From Streptomyces sp. TLI_053 (lineage in GTDB: Bacteria > Actinomycetota > Actinomycetes > Streptomycetales > Streptomycetaceae), in NCBI RefSeq assembly GCF_900105395.1, contig NZ_LT629775.1, forward strand, positions 8,211,501 to 8,275,500: 64,000 bases of DNA. Direction: 5' to 3'. The translations under genes were made by a program, and so were the position numbers. The notes beneath the pieces were generated by a model. It was given only the letters and a program-made list of their open reading frames with translations, had not been told where the DNA came from and did not search any database. This document shows positions 7,227-14,848 of this stretch, one piece after another. Each line of letters starts with the position of its first letter. Position 1 is the stretch's first letter.

Positions 7227-7787
7227 ATGGGTGGTGGAGATCCGGTGTGTCCGGCGTGCGGAGCGCCGCGCGCGCCGGGGGTGCCGCTACCGCCGGCGGC
7301 GGCGCTGCCGCTGACCCGGGAGCTGACGCCCCGGGAGCGGACCGTGCTGAAGCTGTTGGGCCTCGGGTACGACAATCGCTCGATAGCCTACGAACTCAAT
7401 ATCAGTGAGCGCACCGTCAAACGGTTCGTCACCGCCATTCTGGCGAAACTGGGACTCCGGTCAAGACTGCAGGCCGGACTGCTCGCACTGATTCTCGCGT
7501 CCTCCCCCGACGGGCGCGGTTTCTGGCCCAAAGGTCTCATGGACGGCCTCCCGGACGACGGTGATGATGATCTGGCATCCGAGAAGGAGGGGACCATGAC
7601 ATTCGACGCCCTCGCCGCCCTCCGGCAGGCGGGCAACCCGGTCGACCTGCTGACACTGGAGCAACGGGACGTGCTGTCCCGGCTCAGCGAGGACGAGGTC
7701 GCCGTCCTCAATTCCGTGAAACAGCGCCTGGACGCTGTTTCGGACGCCGAGGTGGAAGGGCATTCCTTCGTCATCAAGTTGGCGTGA
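7227..7787 (+). CDS. LuxR-type HTH protein fused to a short sactipeptide-cluster-like domain
   Basis: 186 aa from ATG 7227, which follows a strong GGAGGGGGG; ATG 7182 is an alternative start. Residues 8-11 are a CPAC motif. Residues ~33-88 are a GerE/LuxR HTH (LTPRERTVLKLLGLGYDNRS, SIAYELNISERTVKRFVTAI). After an acidic linker, residues 124-186 (MTFDALAALRQAGNPVDLLT ... DEVAVLNSVKQRLDAVSDAE) look like the short proteins that, as I recall, NCBI calls aroma-sacti cluster domain. This second part has its own ideal ribosome site (AAGGAGG at 7584-7590) five bases before ATG 7596, so it may also be made separately. The gene ends 1 bp before the SARP gene. No receiver domain is present, so it is probably not a classical two-component output. 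Confidence 0.7.
   Translation: MGGGDPVCPACGAPRAPGVPLPPAAALPLTRELTPRERTVLKLLGLGYDNRSIAYELNISERTVKRFVTAILAKLGLRSRLQAGLLALILASSPDGRGFWPKGLMDGLPDDGDDDLASEKEGTMTFDALAALRQAGNPVDLLTLEQRDVLSRLSEDEVAVLNSVKQRLDAVSDAEVEGHSFVIKLA
7596..7787 (+). CDS. Possible independently translated 63-aa peptide (in-frame internal start)
   Basis: AAGGAGGGG at 7584-7592 and ATG 7596 form a near-perfect initiation site inside the LuxR-type frame. The product, 63 aa, starts MTFDALAALRQAGNPVDLL and ends VEGHSFVIKLA. It is highly charged, has no Cys, and is the size of a leader- or chaperone-like peptide. In related loci I remember such proteins as stand-alone genes. It may be a precursor-like or recognition peptide, or simply the second domain of the larger protein. 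Confidence 0.45.
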   Translation: MTFDALAALRQAGNPVDLLTLEQRDVLSRLSEDEVAVLNSVKQRLDAVSDAEVEGHSFVIKLA

Positions 7788-7788
7788 G

Positions 7789-9630
7789 ATGGCGGTGAGA
7801 TTCGGGATTCTCGGGCCGCTGCACGTGCTGGAGAACGGCCGGGCGGTCGATCCGGGATCCCGGAAACAACAGATTCTCCTGGCGGCGCTGCTGTCCCACG
7901 CGAATACCCGGGTGTCGGCCGACTCCCTGGTCGAGGCACTGTGGGACGACGCGCCGCCGCGCACCGCCCGCAAGAACCTCCAGGTGTACGTCTCGGGGCT
8001 GCGCCGACTGGCCGGTCCCGAGTCCGCCCCGGAGTCCTGTCCGGGCCCCGGCTCCGTGGTCACCCGGATCAGCCACCGGGCCGGCGGCTACGTCCTGCAC
8101 ACCGCCGAGGTGGAGCTCGACGCGCTCCGCTTCGAACAGCGGGCCCGGGCGGGGGCGCTCGCCGAGGCGCTGGAGCTGTGGCGCGGCTCGGCGCTCGACG
8201 GGTTCCGGGACGTCCCCCTGATCGACAGCGCCGCCCAGCGTCTCGACCGCCGTTTCCTCGGTGTGTTCGAGGACTGGCTGGATGCCGAACTCGCCGCCGG
8301 GCGCGGGGCGGAGGCGATCGAGCGCGCCACCGAGACCGCCCAGCGGCACCCCTTGCGCGAACGGCTGCGGATGCTGCAGATGACCGCCCTGTGCCAGGCC
8401 GGGCGCCGCTCCGAGGCACTCGCCGTCTACGACGACCTGCGGCAGGCGCTGGCCCATGAACTCGGCCTGCCGCCGAGTCCGGCCCTGGCGCGCTTCTACC
8501 GTTCGCTGCTCTGCGACGCCGGCCCCGTCCGGCCGCGCTCCGAACCGCCCGCCGAGCTGCGGCCACCGGTGCCGCGCCCGCACCGGGCGGCGCCGAACCT
8601 GCTGCCCACCGACCCGCCCGCGTTCACCGGCCGCGCGGCCCCCGTGCGCCGACTGGCCGAGGTGCTCACCGGCGGCGCCGGCCGGCTGGCGGTGGTGACC
8701 GGGCCGCTCGGCGCGGGCAAGACCGCGCTCGCCGTCCACACCGCGCACCGGTTGGCCGAGCACTTCCCGGACGGTCGGCTGTTCGTCCGGCTGCGCGGGG
8801 AGGACGGCCGCCTCCGCCCGCTGGAGGACGTCCTGCGCCAGCTGCTGGCCGCCACCGCCTGCGGTGAACGGGACGGGCCGGCCGGTGCGTCGCACGTAGC
8901 GGACTGCCCGGACCCGCGCTGGGCCTGGCAGTTGTGGCTGACCGGGCGTCGCGCGCTGGTGGTGGTCGACGACGCCCGCCGCGAGTCCGAGGTGCGGGCG
9001 CTGCTGCCGGAGGCGGGGGAGAGCGCCGTCGTGGTCACCGCCAGGCCCCGGCTGATCGGACTGGAGGGGGCCCACCGGGTCTGGCTGCCACCGTTCACGG
9101 CGGACGAGGCGGTGGAGTTCCTGGGCCGGACGATCGGTGCCGAACGGGTCGACGCGGACCGGGAGTCCGCCGCCCGGATCGTCCGGGCGACCGGGCTGCT
9201 GCCGCTCGGGGTGCGGCTGGTCGCCGACCGGCTGGCGTTCCTGCGGCACGTCCCGCTGGGCGAGTACGGCGCGCGGCTGAGCGGCGGCCGGGCGCTGCTG
9301 GACGAGCTGTGCGGGGGCGACCCGCTGGTGCGGGTGCGGCTGGCGGAGTCGGTCGGCGAGCTGCCGGAGGCCACGCACCGGGCGGTGCTGCGGCTGGGCC
9401 TGCTGGCCCGGCCGGTGTTCACCCTGGACCGCGCGGCCGCGGTGCTGGACTGCGACCCGGCGGCGGCCGTCCGGGTGCTGGAGGACTTGCTGGAGGCGAG
9501 CCTGCTGACCGTCGCCGGCGCGGAGGGCCTGGCCCACACCGTGCGGTACGAGATGCCCGCGCTGCTGTACGCGTACGCCCGGGAGCGGGCGGGCCGGACC
9601 GCCGACCGGGTGCCGGTCCACCTGCACTGA
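7789..9630 (+). CDS. SARP/AfsR-type activator with BTAD and NB-ARC domains
   Basis: 613 aa pathway regulator. Residues ~1-95 form an OmpR-like winged helix (VRFGILGPLHVLENGRAVDP; SADSLVEALWDDAPPRTARK), ~100-250 the bacterial transcriptional activation domain (ALAEALELWRGSALDGFRDV; RERLRMLQMTALCQAGRRSE), and ~275-600 an NB-ARC ATPase with Walker A GPLGAGKTAL and Walker B RRALVVVDDA. It lacks the long TPR tail of full-length AfsR. The ATG is 1 bp after the preceding stop, so translation is probably coupled. Its likely target lies directly downstream: four 11-bp-spaced heptamers ahead of the precursor peptide gene. Confidence 0.88.
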   Translation: MAVRFGILGPLHVLENGRAVDPGSRKQQILLAALLSHANTRVSADSLVEALWDDAPPRTARKNLQVYVSGLRRLAGPESAPESCPGPGSVVTRISHRAGGYVLHTAEVELDALRFEQRARAGALAEALELWRGSALDGFRDVPLIDSAAQRLDRRFLGVFEDWLDAELAAGRGAEAIERATETAQRHPLRERLRMLQMTALCQAGRRSEALAVYDDLRQALAHELGLPPSPALARFYRSLLCDAGPVRPRSEPPAELRPPVPRPHRAAPNLLPTDPPAFTGRAAPVRRLAEVLTGGAGRLAVVTGPLGAGKTALAVHTAHRLAEHFPDGRLFVRLRGEDGRLRPLEDVLRQLLAATACGERDGPAGASHVADCPDPRWAWQLWLTGRRALVVVDDARRESEVRALLPEAGESAVVVTARPRLIGLEGAHRVWLPPFTADEAVEFLGRTIGAERVDADRESAARIVRATGLLPLGVRLVADRLAFLRHVPLGEYGARLSGGRALLDELCGGDPLVRVRLAESVGELPEATHRAVLRLGLLARPVFTLDRAAAVLDCDPAAAVRVLEDLLEASLLTVAGAEGLAHTVRYEMPALLYAYARERAGRTADRVPVHLH

Positions 9631-9721
9631 GCGAGCCGCGCGGCGCGGGCCGCCCGGCCGCGGCGGCGACGCCCTCGCGAAGAAGCGGAAACCTTGCGGG
9701 GAACGGCACATGACCAACCGT

Positions 9722-9775
9722 CATACCGAAATCGAACCGGCGCCTAATCGCCGCCATACCGGGGATCCCTAGGTT
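9722..9775 (+). promoter_or_regulatory. SARP-type operator and -10 box for the precursor peptide gene
   Basis: Four heptamers start at 9722, 9733, 9744 and 9755: CATACCG, CGAACCG, CTAATCG and CATACCG, exactly 11 bp apart (consensus CNNAYCG). After the last comes 8 bp, then TAGGTT at 9770-9775 as -10. Direct heptamers with 11-bp period and the last one 8 bp from the -10 is the established binding geometry of SARP activators, which replace a -35 box. The predicted transcript would begin near 9782 and carry a ~40-nt leader to the precursor ATG at 9823. Confidence 0.75.
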
Positions 9776-9822
9776 TCTCCCGGGCCGGCGTAGCGGACGC
9801 CGCACTGCAGAGGGAGGTCAGC

Positions 9823-9954
9823 ATGAGTGACTCCATCAACCCGGAGCCGACCGAGGCCGAGGACGAGGTCGACGTCGTGGCGCACAGCGTCGACGTCGAG
9901 GACGACGGTCTCGTCGAGGACATCTGCATCATCAACAACAGTTCGGCCATGTGA
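9823..9954 (+). CDS. Candidate RiPP precursor peptide, 43 aa
   Basis: ATG 9823 follows a perfect AGGGAGG ribosome site at 9811-9817. The peptide is 43 aa: N-terminus MSDSINPEPTEAEDEVDVV, middle AHSVDVEDDGLVED, C-terminus ICIINNSSAM. The N-terminal three quarters is strongly acidic, as in RiPP leaders; the last ~11 residues hold one Cys, two Asn and two Ser. There is no signal peptide. Downstream genes encode a radical SAM enzyme, an ATP-grasp ligase, a glycosyltransferase, a cytoplasmic S8 protease and an exporter, which suits a ribosomally made, modified peptide. Possible modifications are a Cys thioether (radical SAM) and Ser-to-Asp/Glu esters (ATP-grasp); these are inference. It has its own SARP-type promoter. 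Confidence 0.75.
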   Translation: MSDSINPEPTEAEDEVDVVAHSVDVEDDGLVEDICIINNSSAM

Positions 9955-10259
9955 CGTCGGCCGGTCCGGTTGTCGAGTCATGACGCCGTGACGTCATGAC
10001 GCCCGAGCGGGTCATCCGGCCCCGGCCCGAGCCGCCGGCGGCCGGGTGGCCCGTTCGGCCGGTTCCACCGCGGTCTCCGCACCGCGACCGCAGTCCTCCG
10101 CGAGCGCAGTCCCCCGGCCGCAGTCCTCCGCGACCGCAGTCCTCCGCGACCGCAGTCCTCCGCGACCGCAGCCCTCCGCGGCCGCCGTACCGCGACCTCA
10201 GCCCCCGACCCAGCTCCCCGACCCGGCTCCCCGACCCGGCCCCCTGGCCCGGAGGCCCC
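9955..10259. repeat. Precursor-glycosyltransferase gap with 16-bp tandem repeat array
   Basis: About 305 bp. From 10085 to 10178 it contains six head-to-tail units of CGACCGCAGTCCTCCG, one shortened to 14 bp. Just after the precursor stop lie repeated TCATGACG boxes (about 9977-10000). There is no terminator with an obvious loop; the array could damp read-through so that precursor mRNA exceeds enzyme mRNA. Forward frames through it are Pro/Arg low complexity and are not supported as genes. The last bases (GGAGG at 10251-10255) are the ribosome site of the next gene. Confidence 0.6.
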
Positions 10260-11579
10260 GTGAACATCCTGCTCTGCCCGCTCAGTGACGGCGGCTACCT
10301 CTACCCGGCGCTCGCCGTCGGCCGCGAACTGCGCCGCCGCGGCCACCGGGTGTCGGTGCTGGGCCGCTCCACGGCCGCGCCGTTCGCGGCCGAGGCAGGC
10401 CTGCCGTTCGCGGCGGCGGAGCAGTTCGGCGGCGAGGGGGCCTTCTCCGCCGCCCGCTGGGGCGTCATGGGCTCCGCCCAGTACCGGGCGACCGTGCGCG
10501 CCGCCCGGCAGGCCCGCGCCGACCTGCTGGTGACCTCGGTGCTGTGCAACGGCGCGCTGCTGGCCGCCGAGACGCTCGACGTCCCGGTGGTCGTGATCGG
10601 GCTCTCGATCCACCTGTGGACCTACCGCTCCGGCGGCGCGGGCGAGCCGCAGTACGGCCGAAGCCGGGAGAACCGGACCCTGGAGACGCTGGCGCTGTAC
10701 GACGCCGCCCGGGAGGAGGTCGGTCTGCCCGCCCGGCCGTCCCGCCGACCGCGGACCGGGGTCGCGGCGACCGGCGGCGGGCCGGACGCGTCCGCCCTGC
10801 TCGGTGACGCGCTCCTGCTCCGGGGCACCGCCGAACTGGAGTACCCGGGAGCCGAGTTGCCCCCGCAGGTGCACCGGATCGGCCCGCTTTCCTGGGAGCC
10901 CGCCGCCGACCCCGGCGAACTCGCCGCCGTGGACGCCGCGTTGGCGCGCAGCGGCAAGCCGGTCGTCTATGTGCACCTGGGCCGGTTCTTCGGCGGCGGC
11001 ACCCCGTGGCCCCGCCTCAACGCGACCTTCACCGGCGGCCGTTACCAGGCCGTCGTGGAACAGGGCCGCACCGCCGGGCCGGCCCCCGACCCGCACGCCG
11101 ACATCCTGCTCGTCCGCAAGCCCTGGCTGGGGCCGCTCGTCGACCGGGCCGGACTGGTGCTGACCGCCGGCACCTCGGCGCCCGTGCTCGGCGCCCTGCA
11201 GCGCGGCCGCCCGCTCGGCGTCACCCCCAACGGCTCCGAGCAGCCAGTCCTCGCCGGTGCGCTGCTGCGGGCCGGCGCGGCCGTCCACCTCCCGCGCACG
11301 GGCGAGCCGGACCAGTCCGGGCTGGTGGACACGGCCTGGCGGGACGACCGGCTGCGCTCCCACGCCCACCGCCTCGGCCGCAGGCTCGCCGAGGCCGCGG
11401 CGGACGCCCCGCACCGCGCCGCCGACCTCGTCGAGCGGACCGCCCGCACGTCCGACCGGCAGCCCGCAACCTCAAGGGAGAACCATGGGTACTCGAACAG
11501 CCGCCCCGGACCTCGCGGCCGTGGAGAGCCTCTCGGCGGGCACGCGGCAGTGGATCGGCCGGCACTGCGGCTTCCTTGA
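10260..11579 (+). CDS. GT-B glycosyltransferase (macrolide/aglycone type)
   Basis: 439 aa, GTG 10260 preceded by GGAGG. The N-terminus VNILLCPLSDGGYLYPALAVG matches the acceptor-side fold of MGT/EryCIII-like transferases. The donor-binding motif is in the C-terminal half (VLTAGTSAPVLGALQRGRPLG ... GSEQPVLAGALLRAGAA). It presumably transfers an activated sugar to the peptide product in the cytoplasm; no sugar-nucleotide genes are adjacent. Its reading frame continues 95 bp past the ATG and ribosome site of the next gene, ending in a low-complexity tail (NHGYSNSRPGPRGRGEPLGG). The overlap is unusually long and may mark a past frameshift near the 3' end. The tail is unlikely to matter for catalysis. 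Confidence 0.8.
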   Translation: MNILLCPLSDGGYLYPALAVGRELRRRGHRVSVLGRSTAAPFAAEAGLPFAAAEQFGGEGAFSAARWGVMGSAQYRATVRAARQARADLLVTSVLCNGALLAAETLDVPVVVIGLSIHLWTYRSGGAGEPQYGRSRENRTLETLALYDAAREEVGLPARPSRRPRTGVAATGGGPDASALLGDALLLRGTAELEYPGAELPPQVHRIGPLSWEPAADPGELAAVDAALARSGKPVVYVHLGRFFGGGTPWPRLNATFTGGRYQAVVEQGRTAGPAPDPHADILLVRKPWLGPLVDRAGLVLTAGTSAPVLGALQRGRPLGVTPNGSEQPVLAGALLRAGAAVHLPRTGEPDQSGLVDTAWRDDRLRSHAHRLGRRLAEAAADAPHRAADLVERTARTSDRQPATSRENHGYSNSRPGPRGRGEPLGGHAAVDRPALRLP

Positions 11580-12498
11580 CGAGCCGGCCGGCCGGGCCGA
11601 ACTGCCGGTGACCCCCAGGGTCAAGGCGCTGCTGCAACTCGCCCTGCTGTACCGTTGCTGGGCGAGGGCCGCCGGAGCGGCGGAGCCCGCCCGGACGCAC
11701 GCCCCCGACCCCGACCTGGCCGCCGTCGCCGCGACCGTCGAGCAGGTCTGGCGCAACCCCGAGCACCCGCCCCTGCTCACCGTCGAGCCGCGCTACGCCC
11801 GGCAGTTCCAGCTGATGTACGGTGCGCTCGCCCCGGCCGGCCTCGACCCCGACGGTCCGCACCGGGCGGCCCTGGCCGAAGGAGTGGCGGGTGACCTCCT
11901 GACGCCACGTCACAAGTCGCCCTTCCTGCATCTGGAAACCCGGTACTACGCCGAACTGGCTGGTGTGCGGCACCAGTTGTCCGACTATCCGGAGCTGTAC
12001 CGGATCAGCCGGCTGGCCGGGCACACCGACGGCCGGCCGCTGGCCGACCTCGAGGTCTGCAACGTCACTCACACCGTGTTCCACCTGGCCGACTTCGGTT
12101 TCCGCGACCCGGGCCTCGGCGGGGCCGATCTCGCCCACGCCCGCGACCGGGTCGAGCGGCTCACCGAGGAGTCCGTCCGGCGCGGTGAGTGGGACCTCAC
12201 CGCCAAGCTGGTCCTGGCGCAGCACTGCCTGGGGCTCGACCCGCTGACCACACCCTCGGGGGCGGCCGCTCTGCACCTGCTCGCCGAGGCCCAGTCGCCC
12301 GAGGGGTCCTTCCCCGGCCGCTCGGCCACCGAACGGGTCCCGGCCGGCGCCGGCGCCGTCCACCTCTTCCGCAAGTCCTTCCAGTCCACGCTGGTGGTGG
12401 CCCTGGCGACGGTGGTCCTGCTGCGTCCGCGCCCGGCAGCACCCGCCGAACAGCCGCCCACGGCCTCCACCGTCCCGGCGCGCGGCGGTGCCCGGTGA
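11485..12498 (+). CDS. Alpha-helical RiPP-locus protein, paralog A (DUF6895-like)
   Basis: 337 aa, ATG 11485 preceded by AAGGGAG. Almost entirely helical, no signal peptide. Recognisable blocks are SAGTRQWIGRHCGFLD, LLQLALLYRCWARAA, LLTVEPRYARQFQLMYGALA, HLETRYYAELAGV, VTHTVFHLADFGFRDPGLGG, HCLGLDP and AQSPEGSFPGRS near the end. It is clearly paralogous to the protein encoded at 13700-14848, on the other side of the radical SAM gene. The C-terminal QSPEGSFPG block recalls QW-type repeats of alpha/alpha-toroid proteins. I believe it matches the domain DUF6895, from memory. A role as scaffold, partner or helper of the radical SAM enzyme is inferred. The stop overlaps the next start (GTGA). Confidence 0.7.
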   Translation: MGTRTAAPDLAAVESLSAGTRQWIGRHCGFLDEPAGRAELPVTPRVKALLQLALLYRCWARAAGAAEPARTHAPDPDLAAVAATVEQVWRNPEHPPLLTVEPRYARQFQLMYGALAPAGLDPDGPHRAALAEGVAGDLLTPRHKSPFLHLETRYYAELAGVRHQLSDYPELYRISRLAGHTDGRPLADLEVCNVTHTVFHLADFGFRDPGLGGADLAHARDRVERLTEESVRRGEWDLTAKLVLAQHCLGLDPLTTPSGAAALHLLAEAQSPEGSFPGRSATERVPAGAGAVHLFRKSFQSTLVVALATVVLLRPRPAAPAEQPPTASTVPARGGAR

Positions 12499-13703
12499 GC
12501 GCGGCGAGCACGTCCGGCCCCGCGACGGTCGCCGCCACCGGAGCCCGCCTGCTCCGGGGCGAGCGCAACTGGTGGTTCCTCGGCCCGGGCGGCGGTCTCG
12601 CCCGGCTGCGCCCCGGCCAGTTGGCCGAGGACGGCACCCTGCGGCCCGGCACCGAACGCCGTCTGCGCGAGCAGGGCCTGCTGGCCGCCCCGGCCCCGCG
12701 CAGCTACGCCCTGACCGTGCTGACCAGCACTCACTGCAACCTCGGCTGCGGCTACTGCTTCCAGAACACCGCCCAGGACGGCGCGGGCGGCAGCCGCCCG
12801 CCGCGGATCGCCCGCAAGCGGCTGACCTCGCGGACCATCACCGAGATCCTCGACTTCACCGACCGGCAGATGGCCGCCGCCGAGCTGGCGAAGCTCCGCA
12901 TCCTGCTGTTCGGCGGCGAGCCCCTGCTCAACCCGCGCGGCTGCCTGGAACTCCTCGAACGGGCCGCCGGCCACGGCCTCGCCTCGGCCTGGATGATCTC
13001 CAACGCCACCCTGCTCACCCCGGCGCTCGCCACCGGGCTCGCCGACCGCGGCCTGCGCTCCGTCCAGGTCACCTTCGACGGGGACCGGCCGGACCACGAC
13101 CGGATCCGGATCCGCCGGGCCGAGGGCGGCGGCACCTTCGACACCATCGTCGGCAACCTCGCCCGCGCCTCCGAGAGCTCCCCGCTGCGGTGGATCTTCC
13201 GGGTCAACGTCTCCCAGGAGACCTACCGGGGCGTGGACAGCCTGCTCGACCGGCTCGCCGGCGCGCTCGACCCGGCCCGCTGCACCCTGTACTTCGCCCA
13301 GGTGGGCGATGTCGGCGTGGGCTACGGCAACGACCTCCGGCACTCCCGCGACCTCTCCGCCCGCTTCACCCGCTGGCAACGCCGCGCCCTGGACCTCGGT
13401 CTCGGTGTGACCCGCCCGCAGGCCCACCGGCCGTGCGCCACCTGCGGGCACGGGGACGGCCGTTACGGCGCGGTGGTGAGCGCCGACGGCACCCTCGCCA
13501 GCTGCTGGGAGACGGCGGGCAAGCCGGACTGGGAGGTCGGCACCGTTACCGGCGGCTACCTGCCGGGCGCCCTCACCCGGGACCGCTGGGTCGGCTGCGA
13601 GGACCTCTACCGGCGCGACGAGGACCGGCGCACGCTCGCCGTGTTCCACGACACGGTCGACGCCGCGCTGCTCGACTACCTGGACGAGACGGGGCGCCTG
13701 TGA
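12495..13703 (+). CDS. Radical SAM peptide-modifying enzyme with SPASM-like C-terminus
   Basis: 402 aa, start in a GTGA overlap. The N-terminal ~70 residues look like a small recognition domain. The radical SAM CX3CX2C motif is CNLGCGYC (Cys81, 85, 88), followed by LLFGGEPLLN and VTFDGDRPDHDRIR. The C-terminal part has four further Cys (C314, C317, C337, C368; PCATCGHGDG, GTLASCWE, RWVGCEDLY), the arrangement of a SPASM or twitch domain holding auxiliary Fe-S clusters. Such enzymes install thioether, C-C or epimer modifications on precursor peptides. Given the single Cys in the precursor core, thioether formation is one option, but C-C or C-O chemistry cannot be excluded. Cytoplasmic and oxygen-sensitive by family. 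Confidence 0.9.
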   Translation: MSAASTSGPATVAATGARLLRGERNWWFLGPGGGLARLRPGQLAEDGTLRPGTERRLREQGLLAAPAPRSYALTVLTSTHCNLGCGYCFQNTAQDGAGGSRPPRIARKRLTSRTITEILDFTDRQMAAAELAKLRILLFGGEPLLNPRGCLELLERAAGHGLASAWMISNATLLTPALATGLADRGLRSVQVTFDGDRPDHDRIRIRRAEGGGTFDTIVGNLARASESSPLRWIFRVNVSQETYRGVDSLLDRLAGALDPARCTLYFAQVGDVGVGYGNDLRHSRDLSARFTRWQRRALDLGLGVTRPQAHRPCATCGHGDGRYGAVVSADGTLASCWETAGKPDWEVGTVTGGYLPGALTRDRWVGCEDLYRRDEDRRTLAVFHDTVDAALLDYLDETGRL

Positions 13704-14848
13704 CCACGACACCCGGCCTGCGCGCCGGAGCCGACAGCGCCGACAGCGCCGACGCAGACAGCATCGGAGCCGACAGCGCCCACGCCGACAGCATCGGAGC
13801 CGACAGCGCCCACGCCGACGGCATCGGAACCGACGGCATCGGAACCGATCGTCCGGGCACCGACCGTACCGGCGCCGCCCTGGACGGGCTCCGTTCCGGC
13901 ACCCTCGGCTGGATCGGCCGCCACCTCGACCACTTCGACCCGTTCGCGCCCGGCGGTTTCGGCGGCGGCCGCGGTGGCGGCCCGGGCGACGCGCACCGCC
14001 CCGCCAAGGCCGCGCTGGAACTCGCCCTGCTCACCCACTGCTGGACCCGCCTCGACGCCGGGGACGACCCGCGCCGCATCGAGGCGACCGCCCGGGTCCG
14101 CGCCGTCTGGCGGCACCCCGGCTTCCCGCGCCTGCTCACCGCCGAGCCGCGCGGCGCCACCCAGTACCGGCTGGCCTGCGCCGCCCTCGCGCCCACCGGG
14201 ACGGACGACGCGCCGTTCCGGTCCGGCCTCGCCCGGCTCGGCGCCGCCGACCTCGCCCCGGCCGGGCGCTCGCCCTACCAACGGCTCGAACTGCGTTACT
14301 ACGCGGACAAGGCCGGGGTCGCGCACAGCGTCGAGTCCTACCGGGAGCTGGCCGACCGCAACGTCCTGGTCACCCTCCCGGCCACTGCCGCGGCCCGGGG
14401 CCGGCGGCGGGACGGCACCGCGCAGCGCCCCGACGAGCCGCCGGTGACCGTCCCCGAGGCCTACGCCCTCACCCATTCCGCCTTCTACCTCAGCGACTTC
14501 GCCCGCACCGGCCCGGGACTGCCCGACGGCGCGGTGGCCGGGGCGGCGGCCCTGGCCGGCCGGCTGCTCGACCACTGCGTCCGGCACGACTGGTGGGACC
14601 TCGCCGCCGAACTCCTGATGACCCAGGTCTGTTTGGGCCTGGACCCGACGGGCACGCCCGAGGGTGCGGCCGCCGTCGACTGCCTGGCCCGTGCCCAGGG
14701 CCCGGACGGCTCGATCCCCGGCCGCTCCGCCGCCACCCGTGCGAGCACCGCCGACCCGGCCGCCGAGTACTTCGCCAAGGCGTACCACACCACCCTGGTG
14801 ACCGCCCTGATGACGCTGCTGATGCCCGGAACGGGGCGCACCCAGTGA
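13700..14848 (+). CDS. Alpha-helical RiPP-locus protein, paralog B (DUF6895-like)
   Basis: 382 aa, start in a GTGA overlap. Residues ~10-55 are a low-complexity ADSIGADSAHAD repeat derived from a 30-bp DNA repeat; the folded part begins at RSGTLGWIGRHLDHFD. It shares with the upstream paralog the blocks ALELALLTHCWTRL, LLTAEPRGATQYRLACAALA, RLELRYYADKAGV, LTHSAFYLSDFARTGPGLPD, CLGLDPTGTPEGAAA and AQGPDGSIPGRS. Having two diverged copies exactly flanking the radical SAM gene suggests a heteromeric complex or two sequential partners. There is no catalytic motif I recognise. Other possibility: an alpha/alpha-barrel enzyme with an undetermined reaction. Confidence 0.7.
   Translation: MTTTPGLRAGADSADSADADSIGADSAHADSIGADSAHADGIGTDGIGTDRPGTDRTGAALDGLRSGTLGWIGRHLDHFDPFAPGGFGGGRGGGPGDAHRPAKAALELALLTHCWTRLDAGDDPRRIEATARVRAVWRHPGFPRLLTAEPRGATQYRLACAALAPTGTDDAPFRSGLARLGAADLAPAGRSPYQRLELRYYADKAGVAHSVESYRELADRNVLVTLPATAAARGRRRDGTAQRPDEPPVTVPEAYALTHSAFYLSDFARTGPGLPDGAVAGAAALAGRLLDHCVRHDWWDLAAELLMTQVCLGLDPTGTPEGAAAVDCLARAQGPDGSIPGRSAATRASTADPAAEYFAKAYHTTLVTALMTLLMPGTGRTQ

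Noticed and set aside
10085..10178. Possible CRISPR array
   Set aside because: The 16-bp units are head-to-tail with no unique spacers and no cas genes nearby; it is a simple tandem repeat.
9996..10259. N-terminal extension of the glycosyltransferase
   Set aside because: The extension translates the tandem repeat into Pro/Arg/Ser low complexity; the GGAGG and homology start point to GTG 10260.
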